Positions 7,153-16,486 of a stretch of DNA of 64,000 bases are shown here, piece after piece. The notes beneath the pieces were generated by a model, which was not told the origin of the DNA, did not search any database, and was given only the letters and a program-made list of their open reading frames with translations. Within the stretch, counting starts at the first letter, position 1. Every line of letters begins with the position of its first letter. Position numbers and translations under genes: made by a program. The DNA is from Alloprevotella sp. (lineage in GTDB: Bacteria > Bacteroidota > Bacteroidia > Bacteroidales > Muribaculaceae): the NCBI GenBank assembly GCA_023663135.1, contig JAMPIE010000014.1:1-64000 (forward strand), written 5' to 3'.

Positions 7153-10100
7153 AGGGCAATTTCTTTATCGAACACCCGGTATTCTCCATCGTAATATCCA
7201 TAGTGATACTCATCCTTGGCGGGATAGGGCTTGCTATGCTGCCGGTAGATCAGTATCCCGAGATAGTGCCGCCGGTGGTGAAAGTGACTGCCTCCTATCC
7301 CGGTGCTGACGCTCAGACCGTTACGCAGGCCGTGGCCACCCCCATAGAGCAGGAGCTTAATGGCACACCCGGGATGATCTACATGTCGTCGTCATCGTCA
7401 AACACCGGTGGGTATACAGCCCTGGTGACCTTTGATATCTCCACCGACCCTGAGCTGGCCGCCGTGGATATCCAAAACCGCATTAAGAAAGCCGAGAGTC
7501 GATTGCCGGCCGAGGTGATACAAAACGGCATAGGCGTGGCCAAGGAGACAGCGGCCAGGCTCATGACCATCACCGTCAAGAGCGACGACCCGAAGTTTGA
7601 CGAGCTCTATCTCTCCAACTACACCACGCTCAACATCGTAGACCCCCTGCGACGCATACCCGGAGTGGGCACAGTGAGCTCGGTGGGCAGCCGCTATTAT
7701 GCAATGCAGATATGGGTGTCGCCCGACAAGCTCGCCGACCTTGGGCTCACCGTGCAGGACATCCAGGGCGCCCTAAAAGACCAGAACCGTGAGAGCGCGG
7801 CGGGTGCATTGGGTCAGGCGCCGGTGACCGATATCGACGTGACGATGCCGATTATAGCACGCGGGCGACTGTCGTCGGTCGAGGACTTTGAGCAGATAGT
7901 GATACGCGCCGGCTCCGACGGGTCGATGATACGCTTGAGAGACGTGGCGCGAGTGTCGCTTGAATCTCAAAGCTATGCCACAGAGAGCGGAGTCAATGGC
8001 GGCGATGCCGCTGTGATCAACATCATGATGCTTCCTGGGGCCAATGCCATCGAAGTGGCCGAGGCCGTCAGAGCCGAGATGGAGACAATCTCGCGCAGCT
8101 TCCCGGAGGGGATTAGCTACAGCATACCGTTTGACATGACAACGTATATATCGGAGTCGATTCATCATGTCTACCGCACCTTCTTCGAGGCGCTGATATT
8201 GGTGGTGTTGGTGGTGTTTCTCTCGCTTCAAAACTGGAGAGCAACTCTGATACCGGTCATAGCCGTGCCGATATCGCTGATAGGCACCTTTGGGGTGATG
8301 CTCATCTTTGGCTTCTCGCTCAATATGCTCACGTTGCTTGGGCTCATTTTAGCGATAGGCATAGTTGTTGACGATGCCATAGTGGTGGTGGAGAATGTAG
8401 ACCGCATCATGCACACCGAGCGAGTAGGGGTCTATGAGGCCACCTGCCGGGCAATGAAGGGCCTTGGGAGCGCGTTGGTGGCTATGTCGCTGGTGCTCTG
8501 CGCAGTGTTTGTGCCTGTGAGCTTTTTGCCGGGCATAACGGGTCAGCTCTATCGCCAGTTTACGATAACCATAGCCGTATCGGTGATAATCTCCACCGTC
8601 GTGGCTCTGAGCCTCACCCCGGTGATGTGTATCAAGCTGCTTCGCCCCGATGGCAGCCGACGCAAGCCCCGCTTTTTCCGTCTTATCAACTATTGGCTTG
8701 GGAGAGGCAACAATATCTATTGCCGCATGATAAACAAGGCTCTCAGATGCCCTGGACGGATGTGGGCAGCCTTTGGAGTGGCGCTTGTGGCCATCTATCT
8801 GATGAACGCGCTGATGCCATCGAGCTTTATGTCGGCCGAAGACCAGGGGTATTTCACGGTAGAGCTGTCGCTTCCCGAGGGGGCTACGATAGAGCGCAGT
8901 CGACAGGTGACAGAGCGCGCCATGGAGTATATCCTGGCCGACCCCGACGTGGAGTATGTGCTCAATGTCACCGGGTCGTCGCCACGCGTGGGCACCAATC
9001 CGGCTCACTCGCAGCTCACCGTGATACTTAAGCCGTGGGAAGAGCGAGCCACCGCCGACATAGAAGAGGTGAAGGGACGCATCCGCGCCCACCTCTCGAC
9101 CTATCCCGAGAGCGAAGTGTCCATCTCGTCGCCGGCCATTATCCCAGGCTTAGGCTCATCGGGTGGATTTGAGCTGGTGGTGGAGGCACGAGGGAATGCC
9201 GACTATAAAGCCTTGCGCGAGGCTATTGACACCCTTATGACCTATGCGTCGGCACATCCGGCCATATCCGGACTGTCGACAACGATGCAGGCCGACATAC
9301 CCCAGCTCTATTTTGACGTGGACCGTGACCGAGCGAAGATGCAGGGGATACCCGTGAGCGACATCTTTGCCACGATGAAAGCCTTTACAGGGTCGATCTA
9401 TGTCAATGACTTCAACATGTTTAACCGCATCTACCGCGTGTATATCCAGGCCGAGGCACCCTATCGAGCCAGCCCGGAGGGACTCAACCTCTTCTCGGTG
9501 AGAGGAGCGGGGGGAGCGATGGTGCCTGTGGCGTCGCTTGGCAAGGCGAGCTACACCACCGGACCGGGCACAATGAGCCGCTTTAACATGTTTACGTCGG
9601 CGGCGGTGACCGGCGAGGCCTCCCCGGGACATAGCACAGGTGAGGCGATGGCCGTGATGGAGCGGATAGCGCGCGATCATTTGCCCGAGAATATAGCCCT
9701 TGAGTGGAGCGGCCTGTCGTATCAGCAGAAGCATGAGGATGGGAACACAGCGATGGTGCTTGGCCTTGCCTTCCTCTTTGTGTTTCTCTTCCTGGCGGCG
9801 CAGTATGAGAGTTGGACGGTGCCCATGGCCGTGATACTGTCGCTGCCGGTGGCCGGAGTCGGCGCCTACTTAGGCACGTGGCTCTGTGGCCTGGAAAACA
9901 ACGTCTATTTCCAGATAGGATTGGTGATGCTCGTAGGCCTGGTGGCCAAGAACGCCATCCTCATCGTGGAGTTTGCTAAAGAGGGGGTTGACGCCGGGAT
10001 AGAGCCGGTGAAGGCCGCGCTACATGCAGCTCGCCTCCGTTTCCGGCCTATAGTGATGACCTCGCTGGCCTTTATGCTTGGCCTGTTGCCTCTGCTGTTT

Positions 10101-10265
10101 GCGAGTGGGCCGGGTTCGGCGGCGCGACGCGACATAGGCACCGGAGTCTTCTTCGGCATGGCCGTGGCCATATCCGTTGGCATTATCTTCGTACCCTTTT
10201 TCTTTGTGGCAGTAAACCGGCTCACCGCGCGCCGGCGCTCCAACAATATACCATCTCAGCAATGA
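7149..10265 (+). CDS. RND multidrug efflux transporter, HAE1 family (AcrB/MexB type)
   Basis: Proton-driven inner-membrane pump of 1038 residues, the normal length for HAE1 RND proteins. Proton-relay residues are present: Asp408-Asp409 in GIVVDDAIVVVENVDRI (TM4) and the TM10 Lys in VGLVAKNAILIVEFAKEG. The N-terminal region has FSIVISIVILILGGIGLAMLP and DQYPEIVPP as in AcrB. The start ATG overlaps the adaptor stop (ATGA) and the stop overlaps the channel gene start in the same way, indicating translational coupling. Substrates cannot be predicted; drugs, bile salts or detergents are typical for the family. Confidence 0.97.
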   Translation: MKGNFFIEHPVFSIVISIVILILGGIGLAMLPVDQYPEIVPPVVKVTASYPGADAQTVTQAVATPIEQELNGTPGMIYMSSSSSNTGGYTALVTFDISTDPELAAVDIQNRIKKAESRLPAEVIQNGIGVAKETAARLMTITVKSDDPKFDELYLSNYTTLNIVDPLRRIPGVGTVSSVGSRYYAMQIWVSPDKLADLGLTVQDIQGALKDQNRESAAGALGQAPVTDIDVTMPIIARGRLSSVEDFEQIVIRAGSDGSMIRLRDVARVSLESQSYATESGVNGGDAAVINIMMLPGANAIEVAEAVRAEMETISRSFPEGISYSIPFDMTTYISESIHHVYRTFFEALILVVLVVFLSLQNWRATLIPVIAVPISLIGTFGVMLIFGFSLNMLTLLGLILAIGIVVDDAIVVVENVDRIMHTERVGVYEATCRAMKGLGSALVAMSLVLCAVFVPVSFLPGITGQLYRQFTITIAVSVIISTVVALSLTPVMCIKLLRPDGSRRKPRFFRLINYWLGRGNNIYCRMINKALRCPGRMWAAFGVALVAIYLMNALMPSSFMSAEDQGYFTVELSLPEGATIERSRQVTERAMEYILADPDVEYVLNVTGSSPRVGTNPAHSQLTVILKPWEERATADIEEVKGRIRAHLSTYPESEVSISSPAIIPGLGSSGGFELVVEARGNADYKALREAIDTLMTYASAHPAISGLSTTMQADIPQLYFDVDRDRAKMQGIPVSDIFATMKAFTGSIYVNDFNMFNRIYRVYIQAEAPYRASPEGLNLFSVRGAGGAMVPVASLGKASYTTGPGTMSRFNMFTSAAVTGEASPGHSTGEAMAVMERIARDHLPENIALEWSGLSYQQKHEDGNTAMVLGLAFLFVFLFLAAQYESWTVPMAVILSLPVAGVGAYLGTWLCGLENNVYFQIGLVMLVGLVAKNAILIVEFAKEGVDAGIEPVKAALHAARLRFRPIVMTSLAFMLGLLPLLFASGPGSAARRDIGTGVFFGMAVAISVGIIFVPFFFVAVNRLTARRRSNNIPSQQ

Positions 10266-11632
10266 AACACACCTATATATATATAGCAGCCCTTGTGGCT
10301 CTTGTAGCCAGCTCATGCTCAGGGGTAAAAGATTTGACACCGCCTCGTCTCGACCTGCCGGAACAATATGCAGGGCAGGGGGCCGACTCGTTGACAGTGG
10401 CCGACACCGAATGGTGGGCCTTTTATGCCGACGAGCCCCTGGCGCGCATCATCACCCGAACACTTGACCATAACCGCGACCTGCTGGCAGCCGCCTCACG
10501 GGTAGAGGAGGCGCGTCGGCTGTATGGAGTGGAGAAGGTCAACATGACGCCGACCGTGACAGGCCTTGCCGGGGGCAAGCAGGAGAACCTCGACTATGGA
10601 GGGGAGGGGATGAAACATGACCCCGAGTATGACCTCAAAGTGTCGGTGGGATGGGAGATAAATCTATGGGGAGCCATGACATGGGCACGCCGCGAGGCAA
10701 AAGCCAACTATCTGGCCAGCGTGGAAGATATGCGGGCTATGCGGATGACGCTGATAGCAGAAGTGGCTTCTACATACTTTCGCCTTATAGCACTCGACAA
10801 CGAACTCAACATAGTGAAGCAGACGCTGGTGACACGCAGCGAGAGCCTTGAGCAGGCACGCCTGCGGTTTGAAGGAGGATTGACCTCCGAGACCGTCTAC
10901 CAGCAGGCCAAGGTTGAGTATGCCACCACGGCATCGCTTGTGCCGGCCTTAGAGCATCGCATAACAGTGTCGCGCAATGCCCTAACTCTCCTCATGGGGG
11001 AATGTCCGGCCGACGACATAGCGCGGAGCACTCTTTATCTCAACGAGAGTATACCTGATAAGCTCCCCGCAGGAGTCCCGTCAGAGCTGGTGAAGCGCAG
11101 GCCCGACATCCTTGCCGCGAGCCATCGGCTCTCGGCTGCCATGGCCGAGGCCGGACTCACCTATGCCGACCGTTTTCCCAGGCTGAAGATCTCGCTCATA
11201 GGCGGTATAGAGAATGATGCTCTAAAGCGATTTTTCAAGTCGCCTTACACCTATGTGGGGGGCGACATAGCCGGTACCATCCTTGACTTTGGACGTAAGA
11301 AACGGCGCCATCAAGCCGCCGTAGCTGCTTACGACCAGGCTCGCTATCGCTATGAGCAGACCGTGATCCAGGCCTTTACAGAGGTTGATGATGCCATTTC
11401 GGCGTTCCGTCATGCACAGTCGACAGCACGGCTCAAAGGGGAGCTGCATGAGGCCGCTCGCAAATATGTAGAGCTTGCTCGGACGCAGTATCTCGGAGGG
11501 AGCATAGGCTATATTGATGTGCTTGACGCCCAGCGCCGATACTTCGATGCTCGCATAGGATTGAGCAACGCTCTCAGAGACCAATACTTAGCAGTAGTAG
11601 GGCTATATAAGGCTCTCGGCGGCGGCGCATAA
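10262..11632 (+). CDS. TolC/NodT-family outer-membrane channel lipoprotein
   Basis: The 456-residue exit duct of the RND system. It begins with a lipoprotein signal (lipobox ASSC, Cys19) and carries the two OEP repeats of the NodT subfamily; ARTQYLGGSIGYIDVLDAQR is the family's hallmark near the C-terminus. An ATGA overlap with the pump gene ties it to the operon. Downstream is a ~315-bp intergenic region with two runs of eight G (11645-11652 and 11699-11706) and no U-tract terminator that I can see. Confidence 0.95.
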   Translation: MKHTYIYIAALVALVASSCSGVKDLTPPRLDLPEQYAGQGADSLTVADTEWWAFYADEPLARIITRTLDHNRDLLAAASRVEEARRLYGVEKVNMTPTVTGLAGGKQENLDYGGEGMKHDPEYDLKVSVGWEINLWGAMTWARREAKANYLASVEDMRAMRMTLIAEVASTYFRLIALDNELNIVKQTLVTRSESLEQARLRFEGGLTSETVYQQAKVEYATTASLVPALEHRITVSRNALTLLMGECPADDIARSTLYLNESIPDKLPAGVPSELVKRRPDILAASHRLSAAMAEAGLTYADRFPRLKISLIGGIENDALKRFFKSPYTYVGGDIAGTILDFGRKKRRHQAAVAAYDQARYRYEQTVIQAFTEVDDAISAFRHAQSTARLKGELHEAARKYVELARTQYLGGSIGYIDVLDAQRRYFDARIGLSNALRDQYLAVVGLYKALGGGA

Positions 11633-11793
11633 ATAAGAATTTCAGGGGGGGGCATGCCGGCGCTTGGATGTCTTTGACCTCGCATCTAAAGGGACTGAGG
11701 GGGGGGCGGGACGCGCCATCCCGCTTAGGCTCTCAAAGCTAAGGAATTAGGAATGAGGATAGAGGAATTGGGAGTTTGAGACGGAAGATTTAA

Positions 11794-11830
11794 ATCCAGG
11801 GAGATCCGGGGTATCCGGGAAATATCCAGG
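11794..11830 (+). repeat. Four phased ATCCRGG repeats
   Basis: ATCCAGG (11794), ATCCGGG (11804), ATCCGGG (11813) and ATCCAGG (11824) occur at start-to-start spacings of 10, 9 and 11 nt, close to one helical turn. The array ends 45 bp upstream of the -33 box of the M28 gene, where an activator could bind. Two inverted GGAT copies (11847 and 11853) lie between array and promoter. Confidence 0.5.
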
Positions 11831-11875
11831 CATGGAGGGGAGGGGTGGATATGGATGGGGGAGTGTATAATAATT

Positions 11876-11906
11876 TTTGTGGATTGGCGGATAATGGTTA
11901 ACTTTG
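11876..11906 (+). promoter_or_regulatory. Promoter of the M28 glutaminyl-cyclase-like gene
   Basis: TTTG (11876-11879), 19-nt spacer, TAACTTTG (11899-11906). Its position fixes the start codon at 11948, because the longer frame beginning at 11855 would start upstream of the promoter. Confidence 0.8.
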
Positions 11907-11947
11907 CGCGGAGCTGTGCTCGGATAAAAGTGCGGCCAGGAGCAGAC

Positions 11948-12949
11948 ATGATTCATCACATATGCCTGAATATAATAGCAGCTGCAGCTATGATGCTGGG
12001 CTCATGTAGCGGACGGCCCGGTGCAAAGGCATCGGAGGCTACTCCGCCGGAGGTGACAAAGGAGTCGGCATTTATGCCGGCATTTGATGCCGACACGGCT
12101 TATGGCTACGTGGCGCGCCAGGTGGAGATGGGGCCGAGAGTCCCGGGTTCACAGAGCATAGCGCAGTGTGGCAAGTGGATAGAGAGCGAGCTCCGTCGGC
12201 ATGGAGTCGATACGGTCGTAGTGCAACTGGCTGAGACCGAGGATCCGCGCGACCCATCGAGGCAACTTCCTATTGTTAACATATTAGGGCGATATAATCT
12301 CGGGGCGAAGACGCGAGTGATGCTCGTGGCTCATTATGACACACGGCCTGTGGCCGATGAAGAGACAGACCCCGCGAAGGCATCCAAGCCTATACCGGGT
12401 GCTAACGATGGGGCCTCGGGAGTTGGCGTGATGCTTGAAGTGGCGCGCCAGCTGGCCAAGGCCAATATAGATGTGGGAGTGGACCTGCTCTTTGTAGACC
12501 TGGAAGACTCGGGCACGAGCGGCGACGACACCTCATGGTGTAAAGGCTCGACCTATTTTGCTGAACACCTGCCATATAAGAGCGCATCCGAGATGCCCCA
12601 GGCTGCCATAGTGCTTGACATGGTGGGGGGGCGCGGGGCGCGCTTCCATCGTGAGGGATTCTCGCAGTACTATAATCCGGCATTAGTGGCCCGAGTGTGG
12701 GACTCAGCACGGCGTACCGGGAACGCCAATTATTTCCCGACCGAAGATGGGGCACCCATCCTTGACGACCACTTGCCGCTCCTGCGCGTCGGCATTCCCG
12801 CCATAGATATAGTAGAGAGCCGGTCGGAGGCCACAGGTGGCTTCCCTCCCACCTGGCACACCCATGATGATGACCTTAAGAACATCGATCCATCGACGCT
12901 TAAAGCCGTTGGTCAGACCATCATCCACTTTATTTACCACTTCCGTTAA
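11948..12949 (+). CDS. M28-family glutaminyl-peptide cyclotransferase-like lipoprotein
   Basis: A 333-residue lipoprotein (lipobox LGSC, Cys20) with the M28 metallopeptidase/glutaminyl cyclase fold. The pattern follows bacterial type-II glutaminyl cyclases such as the Porphyromonas enzyme: RVPGS near residue 64, HYDTRP (129-134), GANDGASGVG (151-160), LEDSG (185-189), WCKGS (197-201), a GAP.LDDH segment and WHTHDDD (303-309). Asp154, Glu186 and His304 are the likely single-zinc ligands. Such enzymes convert N-terminal Gln of exported proteins to pyroglutamate; an aminopeptidase role is the alternative. Start chosen from the promoter and the signal peptide. SufE follows 12 bp later. Confidence 0.85.
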   Translation: MIHHICLNIIAAAAMMLGSCSGRPGAKASEATPPEVTKESAFMPAFDADTAYGYVARQVEMGPRVPGSQSIAQCGKWIESELRRHGVDTVVVQLAETEDPRDPSRQLPIVNILGRYNLGAKTRVMLVAHYDTRPVADEETDPAKASKPIPGANDGASGVGVMLEVARQLAKANIDVGVDLLFVDLEDSGTSGDDTSWCKGSTYFAEHLPYKSASEMPQAAIVLDMVGGRGARFHREGFSQYYNPALVARVWDSARRTGNANYFPTEDGAPILDDHLPLLRVGIPAIDIVESRSEATGGFPPTWHTHDDDLKNIDPSTLKAVGQTIIHFIYHFR

Positions 12950-12961
12950 CCCGCACAGACG

Positions 12962-13405
12962 ATGAACCCAACGATAGAAGAGACCCAAGAGGAGATAATA
13001 GAAGATTTCAGTGCTGTCGAAGACTGGATGGATCGGTATGCCATGATTATAGACATGGGCAACTCGCTTCCGCCCATCGACCCGTCGCTGAAGACCCCCG
13101 ACAGGCTCATAGAGGGGTGTCAGAGCCGAGTGTGGCTTGATGCCCGGAAGGATGGCGAGGGACATATCCACTTTACAGCCGACTCAGATGCCATCATAGT
13201 CAAGGGGATCATAGCGATGCTCGTGAAAGTGCTCAATGGCCATACCCCCGACGAGATACTCAGCTCCGACCTGCACTTCATAGCCGACATAGGGCTTGCC
13301 GAGAACCTCTCGCCGACGCGGTCTAACGGCCTCTTGGCGATGCTCAAGCAGATGAGGGCCTATGCATTGGCCTATAAGGCTAAGGGAGGTACATCAAGTC
13401 ACTGA
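12962..13405 (+). CDS. sufE: SufE-family Fe-S cluster assembly protein
   Basis: Accepts sulfane sulfur from the cysteine desulfurase SufS for Fe-S cluster building. The 147-residue protein has the SufE sulfur-acceptor cysteine, Cys53, in LIEGCQSRVW, matching E. coli Cys51, and the conserved ends IADIGLAENLSPTRSNGL. It follows the M28 gene by 12 bp and precedes the POT transporter by 31 bp. The rest of the suf operon is not in the window. Confidence 0.95.
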   Translation: MNPTIEETQEEIIEDFSAVEDWMDRYAMIIDMGNSLPPIDPSLKTPDRLIEGCQSRVWLDARKDGEGHIHFTADSDAIIVKGIIAMLVKVLNGHTPDEILSSDLHFIADIGLAENLSPTRSNGLLAMLKQMRAYALAYKAKGGTSSH

Positions 13406-13436
13406 AAATAATTACAACCTAATACCACCTTAAATC

Positions 13437-15152
13437 ATGTTTAAGAACCAACCGGCCGGCCTATATGTCTTATCGCTCGCCAACACCGGCGAACGCTTTG
13501 GATATTACACGATGCTGGCCATCTTCCTGCTCTACTTGCAGGCTAAATTTGGCTTTGACTCAACGGTGTCAGGCCAGATCTATGCCATCTTTCTTGCCTT
13601 GGTATATTTCATGCCACTGATTGGCGGCTGGGTAGCCGACAAATGGAGCTTCAATAAGTGTGTAGTCACCGGCGTTGTGGTGATGTTTGCCGGGTATGCG
13701 GTGATGTCGATGCCAACCGACATACGCTCCACCGCGTCGCTCGTGATACTCTGTTGTGCCTTAGCCTTGATAGCCATAGGGACAGGCCTGTTTAAGGGTA
13801 ACCTCCAGGTGATGGTTGGCGACCTGTATAACAACGCCAAGCTCTCAGGGCAGCGCGACGCCGCCTTCTCACTCTTTTACATGTTTATCAACGTGGGGTC
13901 GATGTTTGCCCCTATGGCCGCCACCGCCGTGACAAACATGGCATTGAATGGCAAGGGGCTGAGCTATGTGGCCCAGCTCCCGGCCCTGTGTAACTCATAT
14001 CTCGACGGCGCAACCGACAAAGCCGGGGAGATAATGGCGATGGCAGCAGAAAACGGAATGGCCATCACCGGCGAAATGACCGCGTGGTGTAACGAATATA
14101 TCGCCACCCTCTCCACGGGCTATTCGTATGCCTTTGCCATAGCCTGTATCTCGCTGATCATCTCCTTCATGATATATTTCATTGGGCGCAAGACATATGC
14201 CCATATAATAACCGACAGCAAGGCAGCCCCGGCAACGACCCAGAGCGCCAAGACCCCGGCCAAGAGTGCAGAGCCAGAACTTAGCCCGGCCCAGACCAAA
14301 GCACGTGTCGTGGCGCTGATGCTTGTCTTTGCCGTGGTGATCTTCTTCTGGATGGTGTTCCATCAGAATGGCGCTACCCTGACCGAATTTGCCAAGAGCT
14401 GCACCGCAGCAGATGCCGGAGGGTGGACCCGAATCGGCTTCAACGTATGGGCCCTATTCTCGATAGCTATAGGAGTGTATGCCGTGTTTAACTTCTTCAC
14501 CAGCAAGGCCAAGGGTAAGGCAGTGTGTGTAGCCATCCTTGCGTGTGTCGTCGGGCTGTTGTGGTGGTTCTACTCCAATACGCCCGACCCTGTTAGCGGG
14601 ATACAGCCCCAGCAATACCAGCAGTTCAACCCGTTCTATGTCGTGGCTCTCACCCCGGTGTCGCTTGCCATCTTTGGGTGGCTTGCCAAGAAGGGGAAAG
14701 AGCCTTCAGCCCCGCGCAAGATAGGTTACGGCATGGTGCTTGCCGGCGTGGCCTATGGAGTGATGCTCATCGGGTCGCTTGCCATTACCGGCACATCAGC
14801 CGCTGTGTCGCCCAACTGGCTCATCTCCACATATCTTCTTCTCACCTTTGCCGAGCTGCTGCTGTCGCCGATGGGCATATCGTTTGTGTCAAAGGTGGCT
14901 CCTCCGAAGCTCAAGGGCTCCATGATGGGAGGCTGGTTTGCCGCCACAGCCCTTGGTAACTATCTTGTGTCAATCCCGATGCTTCTGTGGGGCAAGATAT
15001 CGGTGTGGATGCTCTGGGGCATCTTGATAATCATCTGTCTCTGTGCCGCCGCCTTTATCTTTGCAGTGATGAAAAAATTGGAGGCCGCCACAAGCGATGC
15101 CCCTGCCCCTGCCGCCGACGAGCTTGAGACCGTAGAGGAAGACGCAATCTGA
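13437..15152 (+). CDS. POT/PTR2-family peptide transporter (MFS)
   Basis: A 571-residue inner-membrane transporter for di/tripeptides of the proton-dependent oligopeptide (POT) family. It has the GTGLFKGNLQVMVGDLY block after TM3-4, FYMFINVGSMFAP, and about 12-14 membrane helices with a long Ala/Pro/Thr-rich cytosolic loop near residues 258-285. The helix-1 motif ExxERFxYY reads NTGERFGYY (from residue 17), so the first glutamate used in proton coupling by many POT members is Asn. A hairpin lies 25 bp downstream. Confidence 0.92.
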   Translation: MFKNQPAGLYVLSLANTGERFGYYTMLAIFLLYLQAKFGFDSTVSGQIYAIFLALVYFMPLIGGWVADKWSFNKCVVTGVVVMFAGYAVMSMPTDIRSTASLVILCCALALIAIGTGLFKGNLQVMVGDLYNNAKLSGQRDAAFSLFYMFINVGSMFAPMAATAVTNMALNGKGLSYVAQLPALCNSYLDGATDKAGEIMAMAAENGMAITGEMTAWCNEYIATLSTGYSYAFAIACISLIISFMIYFIGRKTYAHIITDSKAAPATTQSAKTPAKSAEPELSPAQTKARVVALMLVFAVVIFFWMVFHQNGATLTEFAKSCTAADAGGWTRIGFNVWALFSIAIGVYAVFNFFTSKAKGKAVCVAILACVVGLLWWFYSNTPDPVSGIQPQQYQQFNPFYVVALTPVSLAIFGWLAKKGKEPSAPRKIGYGMVLAGVAYGVMLIGSLAITGTSAAVSPNWLISTYLLLTFAELLLSPMGISFVSKVAPPKLKGSMMGGWFAATALGNYLVSIPMLLWGKISVWMLWGILIIICLCAAAFIFAVMKKLEAATSDAPAPAADELETVEEDAI

Positions 15153-15176
15153 ATACCGCGAAAAAATATAGAAGAG

Positions 15177-15209
15177 GCGGGAGGCAGGCATAATGAGCTT
15201 GCCTCCCGC
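15177..15209. terminator. Strong hairpin after the POT transporter gene
   Basis: GCGGGAGGCAGGC (15177-15189) and GCTTGCCTCCCGC (15197-15209) make a 13-bp stem with one G-U pair and a 7-nt loop. No U-run follows on the plus strand, so this is terminator-like at best. It separates the POT gene from the dxr promoter. Confidence 0.5.
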
Positions 15210-15262
15210 TCGCATATAACAGAAATTAAGGCGGCAAGAGTGGGTATGTTGGGAAAATAGAG

Positions 15263-15270
15263 TATCTTTG
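15263..15270 (+). promoter_or_regulatory. -7 box of the dxr operon
   Basis: TATCTTTG followed by CAG, a match to the Bacteroidetes -7 box. It contains the TTG (15268) that would otherwise begin the longest dxr frame, which argues for the GTG at 15295 as the true start. No good -33 box is visible. Confidence 0.65.
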
Positions 15271-15294
15271 CAGAACCAAACCAATCGCCACTTC

Positions 15295-16452
15295 GTGAAA
15301 AAAATCGCAATATTAGGCTCGACCGGGTCAATAGGTACGCAGACCATAGACATCATAGAGGAACATCCCGAGATGTATAGAGCGTCAGTGTTGACGGCCG
15401 GGAGCAACGTAGAGCTGCTCATCGAGCAGTCGCGGCGGCTGAGGCCAACAGTGGCCGTGATAGCCGACGAGGCACGCTATGCCCGTCTGCGCGAGGCCCT
15501 TGAGCCGCTGGGGATAACCACAGCAGCCGGCACAGAAGCCCTGGCCGAGGCGGCTGCGCTGGAAGAGGTGGAGATGGTGGTGACCGCCACCGTGGGTTAT
15601 TCCGGGCTCACACCCACCCTTCGCGCCATAGCCGCCGGGAAGGAAATAGCCTTAGCCAACAAGGAGACCCTTGTTGCAGCGGGCGAGATAGTGACGCGCC
15701 AACTGGCGAGCTCGCCCTCGCGTATAATCCCGGTAGACTCTGAGCACTCAGCCATCTATCAGTGTCTCAGAGGCGAAAGACCCGAAGAGGTGGAGCGGCT
15801 GATCATCACAGCCTCAGGAGGCCCCTTCCGCAGCATGAGCCGGGAAGAGCTGGCGAGAGTGACCGCGGCCGATGCTCTGCGCCACCCCAACTGGGTGATG
15901 GGCGACAAAATAACCATAGACTCGGCCACGATGATAAACAAAGCGTTTGAGATAATAGAAGCGCGCTGGCTCTTTGACATCCCCGCGGAAAGGATAGAGG
16001 CGGTGGTCCATCCGCAGTCGATAGTCCATTCGATGGTGGCGATGAGAGATGGAGCCGTGAAAGCCCAGCTTGGCATCCCCGACATGCACTTGCCCATAGC
16101 CTATGCCTTGGGTAACACCAGCCGCATGGCCGATCCGCGTCGGCGCCTGAGCATGGAGCAGATGGCACATCTGGAATTTTATGAGCCCGACGAAGAGCGC
16201 TTCCCATGCCTGAGCCTTGCACGGAGAGCGCTGAGCGAGGGAGGGACGACCGCATGTGTCATCAACGCCGCCAATGAGAAAGCCAATCGAGCCTTCCGCG
16301 ACGGGCAGATCGGCTTTGGCGACATCTATCGCGTGATAGACCTTACCCTCAACGACATGGAGCGGATAGACACGCCCACAATAGAAGATATATCTAATGT
16401 CAACAGCGAGGCACGCCGGCGAGCCGACGAGCACATAAAGCGTCTGGCATGA
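15295..16452 (+). CDS. dxr: 1-deoxy-D-xylulose 5-phosphate reductoisomerase
   Basis: NADPH-dependent second step of the MEP isoprenoid pathway. The 385-residue protein starts with GTG giving VKKIAILGSTGSIGTQT, the canonical N-terminal NADPH-binding segment. ANKETLVAAGE, VDSEHSAIYQCL and the SGGPFR active-site loop are all present, and the C-terminal four-helix region follows. The GTG start leaves a very short leader (about 18 nt) after the predicted transcription start. It leads a run of closely spaced plus-strand genes (rseP, RlmI-like, two DMT proteins). Confidence 0.96.
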   Translation: MKKIAILGSTGSIGTQTIDIIEEHPEMYRASVLTAGSNVELLIEQSRRLRPTVAVIADEARYARLREALEPLGITTAAGTEALAEAAALEEVEMVVTATVGYSGLTPTLRAIAAGKEIALANKETLVAAGEIVTRQLASSPSRIIPVDSEHSAIYQCLRGERPEEVERLIITASGGPFRSMSREELARVTAADALRHPNWVMGDKITIDSATMINKAFEIIEARWLFDIPAERIEAVVHPQSIVHSMVAMRDGAVKAQLGIPDMHLPIAYALGNTSRMADPRRRLSMEQMAHLEFYEPDEERFPCLSLARRALSEGGTTACVINAANEKANRAFRDGQIGFGDIYRVIDLTLNDMERIDTPTIEDISNVNSEARRRADEHIKRLA

Positions 16453-16486
16453 CACCCGAAAACAGTAAACACCCATATCCCCGCCA

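Noticed and set aside
8349..9092. Long antisense frame within the RND pump gene
   Set aside because: Shadow of a GC-rich coding region; low-complexity His/Arg-rich composition with no domain.
11645..11706. Two G8 tracts after the RND operon as phase-variable switches
   Set aside because: They lie in noncoding DNA, outside a promoter spacer, so a switch role is unsupported.
11855..11947. 31-codon extension of the M28 gene
   Set aside because: It begins upstream of a complete promoter and would precede the lipoprotein signal.
15268..15294. TTG start nine codons upstream for dxr
   Set aside because: The TTG is part of the -7 box TATCTTTG; the family N-terminus begins at the GTG at 15295.
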